From positions 18,356-82,355 of the forward strand of contig JAFGLU010000122.1 in assembly GCA_016927865.1 (NCBI GenBank): a DNA stretch of 64,000 nt, read 5' to 3'. A program made the position numbers and the translations under genes. The notes beneath the pieces are model-generated. The model was not told where the DNA came from and did no database searches. It saw nothing but the letters and a program-made list of their open reading frames with translations. Below are positions 7,277 through 21,256 of this stretch, piece by piece (position 1 is the first letter of the stretch; every line of letters begins with the position of its first letter). Source of the stretch: Anaerolineaceae bacterium (GTDB lineage Bacteria; Chloroflexota; Anaerolineae; Anaerolineales; Anaerolineaceae).

Positions 7277-10200
7277 CTATTTCTTCGGCTTCACCACCGG
7301 CTTCTTGGCGGCAGGTGTGCTATTCGCTGGTTTCTTGGCTGCTGGGGTGCTTGTCGCCGGTTTCTTTGCCGCTGAAGCACCACCGGCAGGTTTCTTAGCC
7401 GCAGAAGTCGTTGCCCGGCCACCAGCAACAGGTTTCTTCGCGGCGGGTTTCACCTCCGGGGTTGTCTTGGCTGATGAAGCAGCAGGCTTCTTCGTGGCAG
7501 CTTTAGCAGCCGCCGGGGCTGTTTTTGCCTGCTGCGCAGCCGCTGGTTTCGCTCGCGTCGTCCCGGTGGCCTTAGCCTGGGTCGATGTTTGCGCGGGTTT
7601 CTTCGCCGCCGAAGTTTTCTTCACCTCCGGCAGAACCTCCGTTGTAGCAGCCTTGCGCGTTCGTGGGGCAGGAGCCGCCGCCGAGGCAGTTTTCTTCGCA
7701 CGGGTTGGCTCAACCTCGGCTGGCGCTGCCGCCGCAGGTTTGGCTCGGCTACTCCTTGCTGGCGCCGCCAGCGCTGCAGCGGCAGACTTGGCTTTTCGCA
7801 CAGGTTTCTCGGCCGCCGCCGGAACTGCCATCTTCTTCGCGCGGGTTGGCGTGGCTGCTTCCGGCGCCGCCGGCCCCGCTTTACTCTTGGTCGCCGCTGC
7901 CCCCCGCACCGGCTTCGCGTCTGACTCTAGCCCAGGCAGCGCTACCTGCGCCACCGCTTCTTTCACCCTGGGCGCTTTGTCCTCTGTCGAGCGGGCCGTC
8001 TTGAACACAGGCACCGGGGTGAAACCCACCACCGAGTCGCCGCCCTTCACCGGCACCAGCTCGGTACCCTTCGCGCCGCGTTTGCTCGCCGGAACGTCTC
8101 CAATCTTCACGTTCCGCGCCGCCAGCTTTTCCAGGTGCAGCAGTCCGCCCTCCGAGGCCTTTCCGATCATCGCCGCCACCACCTGCACGCCCAAAGGCGG
8201 CTTGCAAGCAATCACACCCTGCCCATAACGCCCCTGCAAGGGGAATTCCGCTGCGGAAGTGCGCCAGGCTTTCCCATCCGAGGCCACCCACATCACATCC
8301 GCTTTGGCATCCCAACGCACCAGGGCTGCCACAGAGTCCACATTACCCAGCTTGACGCCCATCACACCCGCCGCAACCAGACCCATCGGCCGCACCTCGT
8401 CTTCCGAGAAGCGAATGCCCATGCCTTGGGCTGTGAACAGGCCAATTTCTGCCTTTCCGTCCGTCACCAGCACGTCCAACAAAGCATCATCGGCGTTCAC
8501 TTTCGCCAGAGTGAACGTCTGCGACGATGGACCGGGCAGCTCGCTAACCGCTGACTTTTTCAACATACCCTGGCGGGTCGCCGTCAAGATGAAGCCTTCA
8601 CTGTTGGCGGCAGGAACTGTGAACATTGCCGCCAGGTAATCATCTTCGCTCAGCGCGCTGGCCTTGTTCAGTCTCACCCCTTCGGCAAAGCTCTGCACCT
8701 CGGGCAGCGTGTGCACTGTAACTGCCGAAGCCTGGCCCTGGCGGTTGACCAGGTACAGGGTTTCGTGCGTGTTGGTGCGCAGCAAGCGCAGCGGGGCGTC
8801 TCGTCCGGCGATGCGCGGCAGTTCGTCGCCCACCGTGCGCCCAATCAACCCGTCAATCGTCACGCCCACCCACACCGTCTCGGCGGGGGTCATGTCGGTT
8901 GTGGTCAGCAAGCTGGCAGACGAATCGCCTTCTTTGATGGAGAAGATTTGCGTCCGGCGCCGGTCATCATAGGTCGCCTTCATGGCGCCCAATTCCTCTT
9001 CCACAATCGTGCGCATCCGCTTGGGTGATTTCAACAAGGATTCCAGGTCCTTGATCTGTGCCTGCAATTCCTTGTACTCATCTTCGATCTTCTTGCGTTC
9101 CAGAGAAGCCAACCGCCGCAATTGCATATCCAAAATCGACTGGGCCTGAATCTCGCTCAACTTAAAGCGCTTAATCAACCGCTGGCGGGCCGTCTCAACA
9201 TCTGGCGCCTGGCGGATCAAATTGATCACCTCGTCCAGGTTCTTCAACGCCACGCGCAAGCCTTCCAAAATGTGTGCGCGCGCGCGAGCCTTGCTCAAAT
9301 CATACTCACTGCGCCGCCGAACCACTTCCAGGCGGTGTTCCAGGAACACACGCAGGGCTTGTTTCAGGGTCAACAAGCGCGGCTCGCCATCCACCAGGGC
9401 CAGCAGGGTGATACCAAAAGTGGTCTGCAGCGGCGTGCGGTGATACAGCGCCCGCAGCACATTCTCCTGGTCGCCCGATTTGCTCAGTTCGATCACCACC
9501 CGCATGCCGTGCCGGTCAGACTCGTCACGCAAGTCCGAGATCCCATCCAGATGCCCTTCGCGCACCAGTTCGGCAATGCGCTCAATCAAGGTGGTCTTGT
9601 TCACCTGGTAAGGCAGCTCGGTGATGATCAGCCGCCCGCGTCCGCGCCCCGTGTCTTCGGTATGCACCCGCCCGCGCACCGTGATCCGCCCGCGCCCGCT
9701 GCCATAAGCCGAGAGCAACCCGCTCTCCGGGCCTTCCTGCAGGATGATCCCGCCGGTGGGAAAATCGGGGCCTTTGATGAAACGCATCAAATCCGACACG
9801 TTGATGTCGTCCAGGTGTTCCCACTCCTCCAACATGTAACTCAGCGCGGAAATCACCTCGCCCAGGTTGTGCGGCGGGATGCTGGTCGCCATGCCCACGG
9901 CAATGCCGCTGGCCCCGTTGACCAGCAGGTTCGGCACCGCCGCCGGCAGCACCAAAGGCTCGCGCAAGGTACCGTCAAAGTTGTCGGAAAAATCAACCGT
10001 GTCGCGGTCAATCTGCCCCAGGATTTCCACCGCAAAGCGCGTCAGGCGTGCTTCGGTGTAGCGCATTGCTGCCGGGGGGTCGCCGTCAATCGACCCAAAG
10101 TTGCCTTGCCCATCTACCAGCATCTGGCGCATCGAAAAATCTTGCGCCAACCGGGCCATCGCTTCATAAACTGCCGAATCGCCATGCGGATGGTACTTGC

Positions 10201-10417
10201 CCAGCACCTCACCGACTATTCTGGCCGACTTCTTATAGGGCGAAGTGGCATCCACATTCATGTCGTGCATCGCGTACAGGATACGCCGCTGCACCGGCTT
10301 CAAACCATCGCGCGCGTCTGGCAGTGCCCGCGCCACAATCACACTCATCGCATAATCCAGGTAAGACTGCTGCATCTCCTGGTCAATATCCACCCGGCGA
10401 ACGAGACCTATTTCCAT
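7277..10417 (-). CDS. gyrA: DNA gyrase / topoisomerase IV subunit A with histone-H1-like C-terminal tail
   Basis: 1046 residues from ATG 10417 (GGAG 5 nt upstream); a GTG at 10438 would add seven residues but has no ribosome site. The breakage-reunion part is intact, with [13 protein letters not shown] and the catalytic Tyr120 in [11 protein letters not shown] beta-pinwheel domain follows, but the GyrA box (QRRGGxG in canonical gyrases) is not seen; the first-blade position reads RIAGRDAP. Gyrase A lacking that box loses supercoiling, so this may be a ParC-like or relaxing/decatenating enzyme. From about residue 806 a 240-residue tail of Lys, Ala and Pro with AAKKPA repeats resembles histone H1 tails and should bind DNA non-specifically. 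The family normally ends after the pinwheel. gyrB is not in the window. Confidence 0.9.
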   Translation of the reverse strand: MEIGLVRRVDIDQEMQQSYLDYAMSVIVARALPDARDGLKPVQRRILYAMHDMNVDATSPYKKSARIVGEVLGKYHPHGDSAVYEAMARLAQDFSMRQMLVDGQGNFGSIDGDPPAAMRYTEARLTRFAVEILGQIDRDTVDFSDNFDGTLREPLVLPAAVPNLLVNGASGIAVGMATSIPPHNLGEVISALSYMLEEWEHLDDINVSDLMRFIKGPDFPTGGIILQEGPESGLLSAYGSGRGRITVRGRVHTEDTGRGRGRLIITELPYQVNKTTLIERIAELVREGHLDGISDLRDESDRHGMRVVIELSKSGDQENVLRALYHRTPLQTTFGITLLALVDGEPRLLTLKQALRVFLEHRLEVVRRRSEYDLSKARARAHILEGLRVALKNLDEVINLIRQAPDVETARQRLIKRFKLSEIQAQSILDMQLRRLASLERKKIEDEYKELQAQIKDLESLLKSPKRMRTIVEEELGAMKATYDDRRRTQIFSIKEGDSSASLLTTTDMTPAETVWVGVTIDGLIGRTVGDELPRIAGRDAPLRLLRTNTHETLYLVNRQGQASAVTVHTLPEVQSFAEGVRLNKASALSEDDYLAAMFTVPAANSEGFILTATRQGMLKKSAVSELPGPSSQTFTLAKVNADDALLDVLVTDGKAEIGLFTAQGMGIRFSEDEVRPMGLVAAGVMGVKLGNVDSVAALVRWDAKADVMWVASDGKAWRTSAAEFPLQGRYGQGVIACKPPLGVQVVAAMIGKASEGGLLHLEKLAARNVKIGDVPASKRGAKGTELVPVKGGDSVVGFTPVPVFKTARSTEDKAPRVKEAVAQVALPGLESDAKPVRGAAATKSKAGPAAPEAATPTRAKKMAVPAAAEKPVRKAKSAAAALAAPARSSRAKPAAAAPAEVEPTRAKKTASAAAPAPRTRKAATTEVLPEVKKTSAAKKPAQTSTQAKATGTTRAKPAAAQQAKTAPAAAKAATKKPAASSAKTTPEVKPAAKKPVAGGRATTSAAKKPAGGASAAKKPATSTPAAKKPANSTPAAKKPVVKPKK

Positions 10418-10456
10418 AATTTCTCCGTATCTGCTCACCGGAGGTGAAGGGATCTA

Positions 10457-10509
10457 CAGAATTTGAGATGTGTGTGGGTGCTTCGCACCCACACACATCT
10501 CAAATTCTG
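10457..10509. repeat. Perfect 25-bp-stem hairpin upstream of gyrA (copy B of the repeat family)
   Basis: Arms 10457-10481 and 10485-10509 are perfectly complementary around a TTC loop. It lies 40 nt before the gyrA start codon, so it is probably in the leader RNA. It shares AATTTGAG and GTGGGTGC blocks with the hairpin at 2747-2801, while the middle of the stem differs on both arms in a compensating way. Confidence 0.75.
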
Positions 10510-10967
10510 ATCTCTTCAACCTCTGCCTGAGCTATAAATTTTCTCCAATGTGTATGTTCGGGTTCACCTGGAACCCAGGCCTATAGTTTAACATAATTTC
10601 CATAAACTGGCCGGTTTAAGCGCTCCGGCCCCCTCCATCTGTAGCGGCGGGTCTTTAATGCGGGCTGATGTCGCACACCTTTATATATCCAGGCGCGCAC
10701 TTCTCACCAACCCACCCTCCAGACCCGCCGATCTTCAATCACCGGGCAAATGAAAGACCGTCGGCTTGACCGCTTCCACCCGCCCCCCTTTAGCAACGTT
10801 AAATCCAGCGAAAGCCGACAACTTCCCCGCACGACATTGGCATCTTAACTCTTAGATGTCGGTTTTCGCTAACGCCTCGAAACACGCCCCGAGTAGGACA
10901 ATCCGCTCAAACCGACCTACAAATTGGCTCCAGACCCGCCGATCTTCTCTCACCCAGGAATTAAATC
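10510..10967. other. Non-coding spacer with internal direct and inverted repeats
   Basis: Between rpoC and gyrA, with no credible reading frame. A 20-bp direct repeat (core CAGACCCGCCGATCTTC) occurs at 10717-10736 and 10928-10947. Both copies contain a 10-mer that can pair with CGGCGGGTCT at 10645-10654. A second inverted repeat, with one mismatch that can wobble in RNA, joins 10807-10820 and 10857-10870. It could hold a structured leader or small RNA read toward gyrA, or the remains of a repeat element. Confidence 0.4.
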
Positions 10968-10997
10968 ACAAGGACGAGCCTTTCGACTCGCCCTTGT
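10968..10997 (-). terminator. Probable terminator of rpoC
   Basis: On the minus strand an 11-bp stem (ACAAGGGCGAG against CTCGTCCTTGT, one G-T pair) with an 8-nt loop lies about 20 nt after the rpoC stop. It is followed by GATTTAATT rather than a strong T run. Confidence 0.55.
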
Positions 10998-11016
10998 AAC
11001 ACTACTAATTATTTGG

Positions 11017-15249
<4,233 letters not shown>

Positions 15250-15372
15250 TAAAAAGCCTCCTCAAAAGGAACCTGGATGGGGCGGCAAACAAAACCAGGC
15301 GCAAAGGAGTGCATCCGATGCGCGCTGGTTTTAGTGCGTTAGGACAAATATATAACAGGCATGCGATCTAAA

Positions 15373-15378
15373 ATTATA
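15373..15378 (-). promoter_or_regulatory. Extended -10 promoter of rpoC
   Basis: TGGTATAAT on the minus strand gives a perfect -10 with the TG extension. The predicted leader is about 115 nt. No clear -35 at 17 nt is seen, which suits an extended -10 promoter. With it, rpoC can be transcribed without rpoB. Confidence 0.65.
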
Positions 15379-15455
15379 CCACAATTTCTAAAAAACAATA
15401 CCCTTTTTTGAAAACTCCCCCAAGGAATTGTTGAAGAAAATCCCATCTCCAGGTA

Positions 15456-15482
15456 ATTATGGCGCGAGCCGCGACCCATAAT
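15456..15482 (-). terminator. Hairpin after the large histidine kinase
   Basis: Nested stem: ATTATGG with CCATAAT outside and CGCG with CGCG inside, separated by a small bulge. It begins about 18 nt after the kinase stop on the minus strand. It has no strong T run, so termination is only probable. Confidence 0.4.
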
Positions 15483-15499
15483 CACTACAATTCGGTCTC

Positions 15500-18400
15500 T
15501 TATATCGCCAGGTTGACAGCCACCGCCTGATGGACGGGCATCTCCAGGTAGAAGGTGCTGCCCTTTCCCAACTGGCTCTCCACCCACACCCGCCCATTAT
15601 GCCGCTCCGCGATCGATTTGACAATCGCCAATCCCAGGCCCGACCCGCGCTGCGCAAAAGCCTCGCGCCGCCCGCTGCGGTAGAATTTCTCGAACAAACG
15701 CGGCAAATCCAGCGGCGCAATGCCGATGCCGCTGTCCTGCACCTGCATCAACACCCGCTCACCGCGCAAATCCATCTTGACAGTCACTTTTCCGCCCACC
15801 GGTGTATATTTCACCGCGTTTTCTACCAGGTTGTACAAGGCCTGCTGCACCAACGCCTGGTCAGCCTCGATAACCACCTCACCCGGTCGTGCAGAGTCCA
15901 CATACTCCAGCTTGATATCTTTTTGGGCTGCCTGGGCGCCCAACTGCCCAACCACATCCTCAATCACTGCGCGCACATTCACCGGAGCAATCTGCAAGCC
16001 CACGCCTGCTTCAATACGCCCCAGGTCTAAAAGATTGTTGACCAGGCGCGCCATGTTATCGACGCCCTGGGTAATCTTTTGAACATAGCCCTTTTGCTGC
16101 TCGTTCAATTCGCCAACCATCTGCATCATCGTCGTATACCCGCGCATCAGGGTCAACGGCGAGCGCAAATCATGGCTGACCGTTGAAACAAAGTCCGATT
16201 TTAACTGATCCAGTTCTTTGAAGTGCGTGATGTCACGCATCAAACATACCCGCCCAATTGGGCGTCCCTCAACCGTCACGGGTGCGATGCTGACATAATA
16301 CACTTTATTGCTTCCCAGGGTAATCTCCCGCGTGGTTCCCCGCTGCTCCATCGGCTCGTTCAACAAATCAGCCAATTCCTGCAGCCTGACCACATCCTTC
16401 AGCGGCTGCCCTTCAGCCCCCGAAGCAATCAAGCCGGGTGTTTCCAATGCCGCCGGGTTGACCAACAGCAAACGCATCTCTTCATCAAACACCATCATCG
16501 GCTCTGGCGCAGAGGCCAAAATCGACTCCAGGCGCTGCCGCCCGGCTTCCGCCGAAGCGTACAAGCGGGCGCTGGTAGCCGCTAAAGCTGCCTGCCCGGC
16601 CAGGGTCACAATGAAACGCGTTTCTTCCTCTGAGAAGGAACGCGGCATATCATAGGAAACCCACAAGGTACCGTAATAATGGTTCTCATAACGGATTGCC
16701 ACCGCCAACAGCGCCCCCGGGCGCGCCCTGCCCGCCGGGAACTGCAGCCGCCTCATGCGGCTTGCATTAGGAACGGTCAGCATATCTTGCTGGCCGAGCA
16801 AATCAAACAACTGCGTATCCATGTAGGAGTAACGCTCAACAGCCGTGCCCACCCCAAACGAGACAGGCGTGGATTGCTTGGGGTCCACGGCCACCTCCCG
16901 CGATAGCACCATGCGAGCCTGGCTAGCCCCATCCAACATCGCCGCCTCCAGAATCGGGCGGACGGCATCTTCGATTTCCAGATTGGCAGCCACCCCCTGG
17001 CTAACCGCCAGCAGGCGGCTCAATTCACTCAGGCGGGCCCTCAAGCCAACACGCATCTGCTCGAAGGCCTGTCCAAGCCGCCCCACCTCATCCACCCCCT
17101 TCACCAGGGCTGTGCGATCCAAATCGCCGCCGGCAATGCTGGCGGCCTGGCCCGAAAGCGCGGTTAAAGAGCGGGTCACGCTGCGCAAGCCCAGCCGCAG
17201 CATGATGAATGCAATCCCTGAAATCGCCAGGAGCATCAGCAGCAAAGGCACGGCGATTTCCAAGGCCATCTGCTGAGCCACCTGAGCCGGAACAAATAAC
17301 AGCACCGACCAGGGTCGCCCCACCGCGGGCTGATAATAACCGTAACTTCGCGTCCCATTTGAAGAAATCCCAGCAAAGAAGCCGACCTCCGCCGGGATAG
17401 TGCCATCGAAAGGCGCCAGGCTGGGACCACTCACCGGGTAAATCGTCCGTCCGGATTCGTCTAACAGGTAGCCTTCCCCGCCCAAAGTCTGTGCGCTCTG
17501 CAAGGCCAGCACCGCGGGCCGCGTGAAGGGATTAGTATTTAGATCGGTCCGTCCCAACAAAACCCCTTTCACAACTCCGCCAGCATCCTTTACGGCTGCC
17601 AGGAAAGAAACCTGCGCCGAATCCTGCCCCTGTGCGGGTCCAATGGCATAAGCTTGCACGGCCACGCCGCCAATCGCCAAATCAAGCCCGGCCGTTTCCT
17701 CCGGACCAAGGCTCAACCCCGCATCCAATTGTTCAGGGTAACCGCCAACCGGGTTCTTTGCCTGATCGTAAAAATATAATTGCTGGAAAAATGGCACCGA
17801 ACGCAGCCGCTCTGCTAACTCATCTGCAAGCTGCGCCCCTGCCATCTCAGTCAGTTCGGGGGTAGCCATAGAGATAATCAGGCTCTGTCCGGTTTCCAGA
17901 AAGTAAGGCAGGCTGTCGGCAGCTGTTTGGGCGTTGTTCGAGAGTCTCTGTTCAATCATCTGGCGTACCGCCGCGCCTGCCACCAACCAATCGCCCAAGG
18001 TCAGTGTGAGGATTAGAGCCAGAACCAACGGCACGGTTCCCTGGAAGAAGCGAGCTTGAATGCTGGTTTCGGCCGGAGAGGGCACCAAAGGACCTTTCTT
18101 GCCCCACCAATCAGACCGCGCCAGGTACAGCGCCTCCCCTACCAGCGCCGCGAGGAACATCTCTCCACCGCGAGCCAAAATGCTCCACCAGGTCTGGGTC
18201 AGGGCATAATCCAACCGCACCGCCATCGAACCATTGGCCGCAAACAGCATGCCCAACATAAATACAGGAATGTACACAACGGTCAGTACGAGTGCCGCCC
18301 CCAGCGGGTGGCGGATGAAGCGGTAAAAACCGGTGCGGTAGCGCTGGCGAACCGCCCATGAAAACAGCAGCGCCAAACCGGCAATTTCAAACGTCGTGAA

Positions 18401-18793
18401 AGGACTATGGGTTTCAAATAACCCCAACAACAACCCAACCAGCGCCCCCAACGCCACAGCCGGCAGCGGACCCAACAAACCCGCCGCCAAAACCCAGGGC
18501 AACGCCGCAAAGAACATCAATGCTGGCGCCCCTGTGTCCAACGGGACTCCTGGAAGCGGCCAGGCCGAGCCCGACAAGCGCACCCCCACCGCCAGCACAG
18601 CTATCGGAGTCAAAAGCACCAATGCCAGCGCCACATACCAACGTCGGGCCAGTACATTCCAGTTCTTTTCGCCCCCCCGCCACATCCCGAAGCCCAACAG
18701 CCCAGCAAAAACGACAAAGCCAACCCACCCAATCAGTTGGGTTGGCGTAATGACGAAGGGCCGGGATGCAAACAATCCTGGGATCAGTTCCAT
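15500..18793 (-). CDS. Large membrane sensor histidine kinase (TM-sensor-HAMP-GAF-PAS-HisKA-HATPase)
   Basis: 1097 residues. About seven hydrophobic segments fill residues 15-240. A further membrane segment (about 255-275), an outside sensor region to about 510 and another membrane segment (about 515-545) follow. Then come HAMP (SGQAASIAGGDLD...VDEVGRLGQAFEQM), a GAF domain (from LLAVSQGVAANLEI), a PAS domain (ILASAPEPMMVFDEE...), HisKA with phospho-acceptor His874 in VSHDLRSPL, and HATPase with Asn992 in VENAVKY, DSGIGIA and GSGLGLAIV. All catalytic boxes are intact. No response regulator lies directly next to it; the nearest is the receiver hybrid two genes upstream. It has its own -10 box and lacks a ribosome site. 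Confidence 0.9.
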   Translation of the reverse strand: MELIPGLFASRPFVITPTQLIGWVGFVVFAGLLGFGMWRGGEKNWNVLARRWYVALALVLLTPIAVLAVGVRLSGSAWPLPGVPLDTGAPALMFFAALPWVLAAGLLGPLPAVALGALVGLLLGLFETHSPFTTFEIAGLALLFSWAVRQRYRTGFYRFIRHPLGAALVLTVVYIPVFMLGMLFAANGSMAVRLDYALTQTWWSILARGGEMFLAALVGEALYLARSDWWGKKGPLVPSPAETSIQARFFQGTVPLVLALILTLTLGDWLVAGAAVRQMIEQRLSNNAQTAADSLPYFLETGQSLIISMATPELTEMAGAQLADELAERLRSVPFFQQLYFYDQAKNPVGGYPEQLDAGLSLGPEETAGLDLAIGGVAVQAYAIGPAQGQDSAQVSFLAAVKDAGGVVKGVLLGRTDLNTNPFTRPAVLALQSAQTLGGEGYLLDESGRTIYPVSGPSLAPFDGTIPAEVGFFAGISSNGTRSYGYYQPAVGRPWSVLLFVPAQVAQQMALEIAVPLLLMLLAISGIAFIMLRLGLRSVTRSLTALSGQAASIAGGDLDRTALVKGVDEVGRLGQAFEQMRVGLRARLSELSRLLAVSQGVAANLEIEDAVRPILEAAMLDGASQARMVLSREVAVDPKQSTPVSFGVGTAVERYSYMDTQLFDLLGQQDMLTVPNASRMRRLQFPAGRARPGALLAVAIRYENHYYGTLWVSYDMPRSFSEEETRFIVTLAGQAALAATSARLYASAEAGRQRLESILASAPEPMMVFDEEMRLLLVNPAALETPGLIASGAEGQPLKDVVRLQELADLLNEPMEQRGTTREITLGSNKVYYVSIAPVTVEGRPIGRVCLMRDITHFKELDQLKSDFVSTVSHDLRSPLTLMRGYTTMMQMVGELNEQQKGYVQKITQGVDNMARLVNNLLDLGRIEAGVGLQIAPVNVRAVIEDVVGQLGAQAAQKDIKLEYVDSARPGEVVIEADQALVQQALYNLVENAVKYTPVGGKVTVKMDLRGERVLMQVQDSGIGIAPLDLPRLFEKFYRSGRREAFAQRGSGLGLAIVKSIAERHNGRVWVESQLGKGSTFYLEMPVHQAVAVNLAI

Positions 18794-18808
18794 AGGGGTT
18801 CTTAGGAA

Positions 18809-18814
18809 ATTATA
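18809..18814 (-). promoter_or_regulatory. -10 box of the large histidine kinase
   Basis: TATAAT on the minus strand in the 24-nt gap after the dipeptidase gene, 15 nt before the kinase ATG. The expected leader is only about 8 nt and contains no Shine-Dalgarno. Confidence 0.5.
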
Positions 18815-18817
18815 GCA

Positions 18818-20146
18818 TCAATCAGGCAAATGGGCCGCGCGGTTCCAGCCTCGCCAGGCAGAACGGTAATAAAAGCGCACTCCCACGGCGGAAGCCAGCC
18901 CGTCCACGCGCTTCAACCAGTCCGCTTCGGCCCGATCAGCCTCCGCAAAACAGGCAGCCGTTAATTCGCGCCGTTCTTCCAGGTCTGCGCCAACCACCCC
19001 GGCTGACTGGGCAAAGCGCCCCTCCATCGCGTCGCGGTGGTCCGCAAAGATGTTCAGGCGGGCGGGCAAGTCCTGGATCACCATCCGGTGCAGTTGTTCG
19101 TGCCGCCACCAACGGCAGGCGGAATCAAACCGGGCGGTCAGGGGCGGCTCTCCATCCGGCAGGCCGCTGTCAATCCAAACCGGCTTAAACACCGATGTGC
19201 AGGGCGCAGCCGTAGCGCTGGCCCAATAAGTGTGCCGGTCTGGCGCCAGGTGCGCAACCAGCGACCCAACCGATTGACTGCCCCGCACCGGTCCAAACCC
19301 CGCGTGCATACACACCTGGCTGCCGGTCAAAGCCGCGTCAGGGCGGTACTGAGCCGTACCCTCTACGCCGTGTGCCCGCAGCATCGCTATCGCACCCGCC
19401 GGGGTAACCCCGCCGCGTTGCTCAGCCGCCAGGGCGGTGTTGCAGGCGCGCCGGTCCGCCGCCGCGCTCATGCGCGTGTACAGGAAATCGGAGTAGCAGC
19501 GCGCAAAGTCGAAATCTTCCCGCCCGCGGCACCATTTCTTCTCCACGGCAGTTTTCACCAGATCGTCCGAGGCCTGGTCGAACTCACTGCCTATGGTCAG
19601 ACGATTTGAAATCGCATAAAAACCCTCCACCCGCCGGGCAGCCCAATGCGGTCCGGCTGTTTCCAGCACCCATGCCTCGCTGGGGTCCGCCAGCAAGAAA
19701 CTGTTGTGATAATAGAAACCATGCGTCAGGCCGCAATTTCCGCCCTGCCCAAACTCAGCCAACAAGCCAGTGATCACCCGCAAGGCTTCAGCGGCGGTTG
19801 CCCCTCGTTCCAATCCCAGGCGCAGCAGGTCCATCCCCGTCAGGGCAGCCTCTTTTTGATAAGGGATGCGCGTGAACACTGCTTCGTTGCCAATCACCAC
19901 CCCGTGCTCGTTGGCCCCCATCTCCGCGCCCCACATCCAAAAAGGCCGCGAAAGCAGCACCGCGTGCGTGTGTGCCACCTGTGGAATTTCGATGTAAGTG
20001 CATTTCAAACGGCTTCCCGCTGCGTGATCTGCGGCAGGGTGAATCTCCAAAGCCTGCGCCTCGTTCGGCTCCCGATCCGAGTTCTTCCCAAATAGGACTG
20101 AACCGTCCGCCGACCTTGCGCCCATGACAACGAAGGTATCGCACAT
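18818..20146 (-). CDS. C69-family dipeptidase / secernin-like hydrolase
   Basis: 442 residues, ribosome site GGGAG. The start MCDTFVVMG places Cys2 as the N-terminal nucleophile after Met removal, as in N-terminal-nucleophile hydrolases of peptidase family C69 (U34) and secernins. The following GSVLFGKNSDREPNEAQ is the family hallmark. There is no signal peptide. It starts 3 nt after the receiver-hybrid gene and is surely in the same transcript. A role in peptide turnover is likely by family; a link with the two-component genes is only positional. Confidence 0.85.
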   Translation of the reverse strand: MCDTFVVMGARSADGSVLFGKNSDREPNEAQALEIHPAADHAAGSRLKCTYIEIPQVAHTHAVLLSRPFWMWGAEMGANEHGVVIGNEAVFTRIPYQKEAALTGMDLLRLGLERGATAAEALRVITGLLAEFGQGGNCGLTHGFYYHNSFLLADPSEAWVLETAGPHWAARRVEGFYAISNRLTIGSEFDQASDDLVKTAVEKKWCRGREDFDFARCYSDFLYTRMSAAADRRACNTALAAEQRGGVTPAGAIAMLRAHGVEGTAQYRPDAALTGSQVCMHAGFGPVRGSQSVGSLVAHLAPDRHTYWASATAAPCTSVFKPVWIDSGLPDGEPPLTARFDSACRWWRHEQLHRMVIQDLPARLNIFADHRDAMEGRFAQSAGVVGADLEERRELTAACFAEADRAEADWLKRVDGLASAVGVRFYYRSAWRGWNRAAHLPD

Positions 20147-20149
20147 CGC

Positions 20150-21256
20150 TTAGCTCCCTTTGATTCTCAATTCCAGGTCGACCGTTGTTCCCTGGCCCAC
20201 CCGGCTTGACAGATTCACTTTGCCCCCGTAAAGATCGACCAGTTTTTGCACAAGCGTCCAGCCTAAACCGGTGTGCGTTTCCACAAAGCGCAGCCGGTCA
20301 AACTCGGCCTGGCGCACCAAATTCGCCACCTGCTCGGGGTACATTCCCCGCCCGCTGTCTGTCACCTGTAAATGGTAGATGTTTCCTTCCCTCACCCGCC
20401 CCACAACGCTGACCGGAGAACCCGGCTCCGAATAGCGAAATGCATTATCCAACAACGCTTCCACCAATTTCTCCAAATGGTCGCGATGGATCATCAAATA
20501 AGCCTCGCCGACTTGCAGCTTCAGGTCACCCTCCCGATTATGCTTGCGAGTAATGATCTTGCAAACGCCCTCAATCTCCCATCCCGCCTGTTCCACAACG
20601 CTTCTCAAAAGCTGGTCTTTGCGCGTGGCATCTGCCAAAATCAAATCGAGATCAGTGATCTGCAAATAATTTTCCAAAGACTCGATTAAGCGTCGCGCCG
20701 CCCGGGCGATGGCTTCTGCCGTGCTCCGCACCTGCTCCGGGTCGCTGCGTACCGCCGAATTCGACATCAATGTTTCCGCTGCTCCCAAAATCAAGCTCAG
20801 CGGGGTGAGAAAATCTTCGGGAACTCGCGTGGTCAGGCGTGTTTGCATGCTCGACACCGCCCGGCGCATCTGTTGAATAGCCTCGCTGTGCTTTACCAGG
20901 CGCTTATCCACAGCATTGAGGATTTCCAGGCGCGAAAACGGTTTGGTCACATAATCATCCGCGCCCAATTCCATGCCCGTGCGCTGGTCCTTTCGCTCCC
21001 CCAACGCGGTCAGAAAGATAAACGGGATTAAAGCCGTCGCCGGATCCTGCGCCAAGCGTGCCAAAACGCTGAAACCGTCCAGTTGCGGCATCAGCACGTC
21101 GCAAATAATCAAATCCGGCAGTTCATTCCACGCGGCGCGCACGCCTTCTTCACCGTCCCGCGCCACCACGCATTGATACCCCTCTGCCTCCAGAAGTTCG
21201 GCAAGGTTCAAGCGAACCGATTCTTCATCCTCAATCACCAGGATCTTATCCGTCAA
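20150..21256 (-). CDS. Response-regulator receiver fused to a histidine-less HATPase module
   Basis: 368 residues from TTG 21256, which follows AAGG and makes MTDKILVIEDEES the N-terminus; this overlaps the upstream kinase gene by 11 nt. The receiver has acidic residues in VIEDEE, phospho-acceptor Asp53 (IICDVLMP) and Lys105 (VTKPF). The next helices (about 124-155) look like a HisKA relic reading VPEDFLTPLSLIL, where the phospho-acceptor His of SHELRTPL is absent. The HATPase domain keeps its Asn (ALLDNAFRYS), VTDSGRGM and THTGLGWTL. So it can receive phosphate and bind ATP but should not autophosphorylate in the usual way. It could phosphorylate in trans or bind as an allosteric partner. 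Confidence 0.85.
   Translation of the reverse strand: MTDKILVIEDEESVRLNLAELLEAEGYQCVVARDGEEGVRAAWNELPDLIICDVLMPQLDGFSVLARLAQDPATALIPFIFLTALGERKDQRTGMELGADDYVTKPFSRLEILNAVDKRLVKHSEAIQQMRRAVSSMQTRLTTRVPEDFLTPLSLILGAAETLMSNSAVRSDPEQVRSTAEAIARAARRLIESLENYLQITDLDLILADATRKDQLLRSVVEQAGWEIEGVCKIITRKHNREGDLKLQVGEAYLMIHRDHLEKLVEALLDNAFRYSEPGSPVSVVGRVREGNIYHLQVTDSGRGMYPEQVANLVRQAEFDRLRFVETHTGLGWTLVQKLVDLYGGKVNLSSRVGQGTTVDLELRIKGS

Noticed and set aside
9122..10447. 441-codon open frame on the plus strand
   Set aside because: It lies wholly antisense to gyrA, whose motifs and frame are certain, and its His/Gln-rich product is typical of a shadow frame in GC-rich DNA.
10510..10967. tRNA or other known RNA gene
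   Set aside because: No T-loop or anticodon-arm pattern was found here or in the other long spacers; only unclassified repeats are present.
15339..15587. Small minus-strand frame in the rpoC leader
   Set aside because: It overlaps the histidine-kinase 3' end and the rpoC -10 box, and shows no protein-like pattern.
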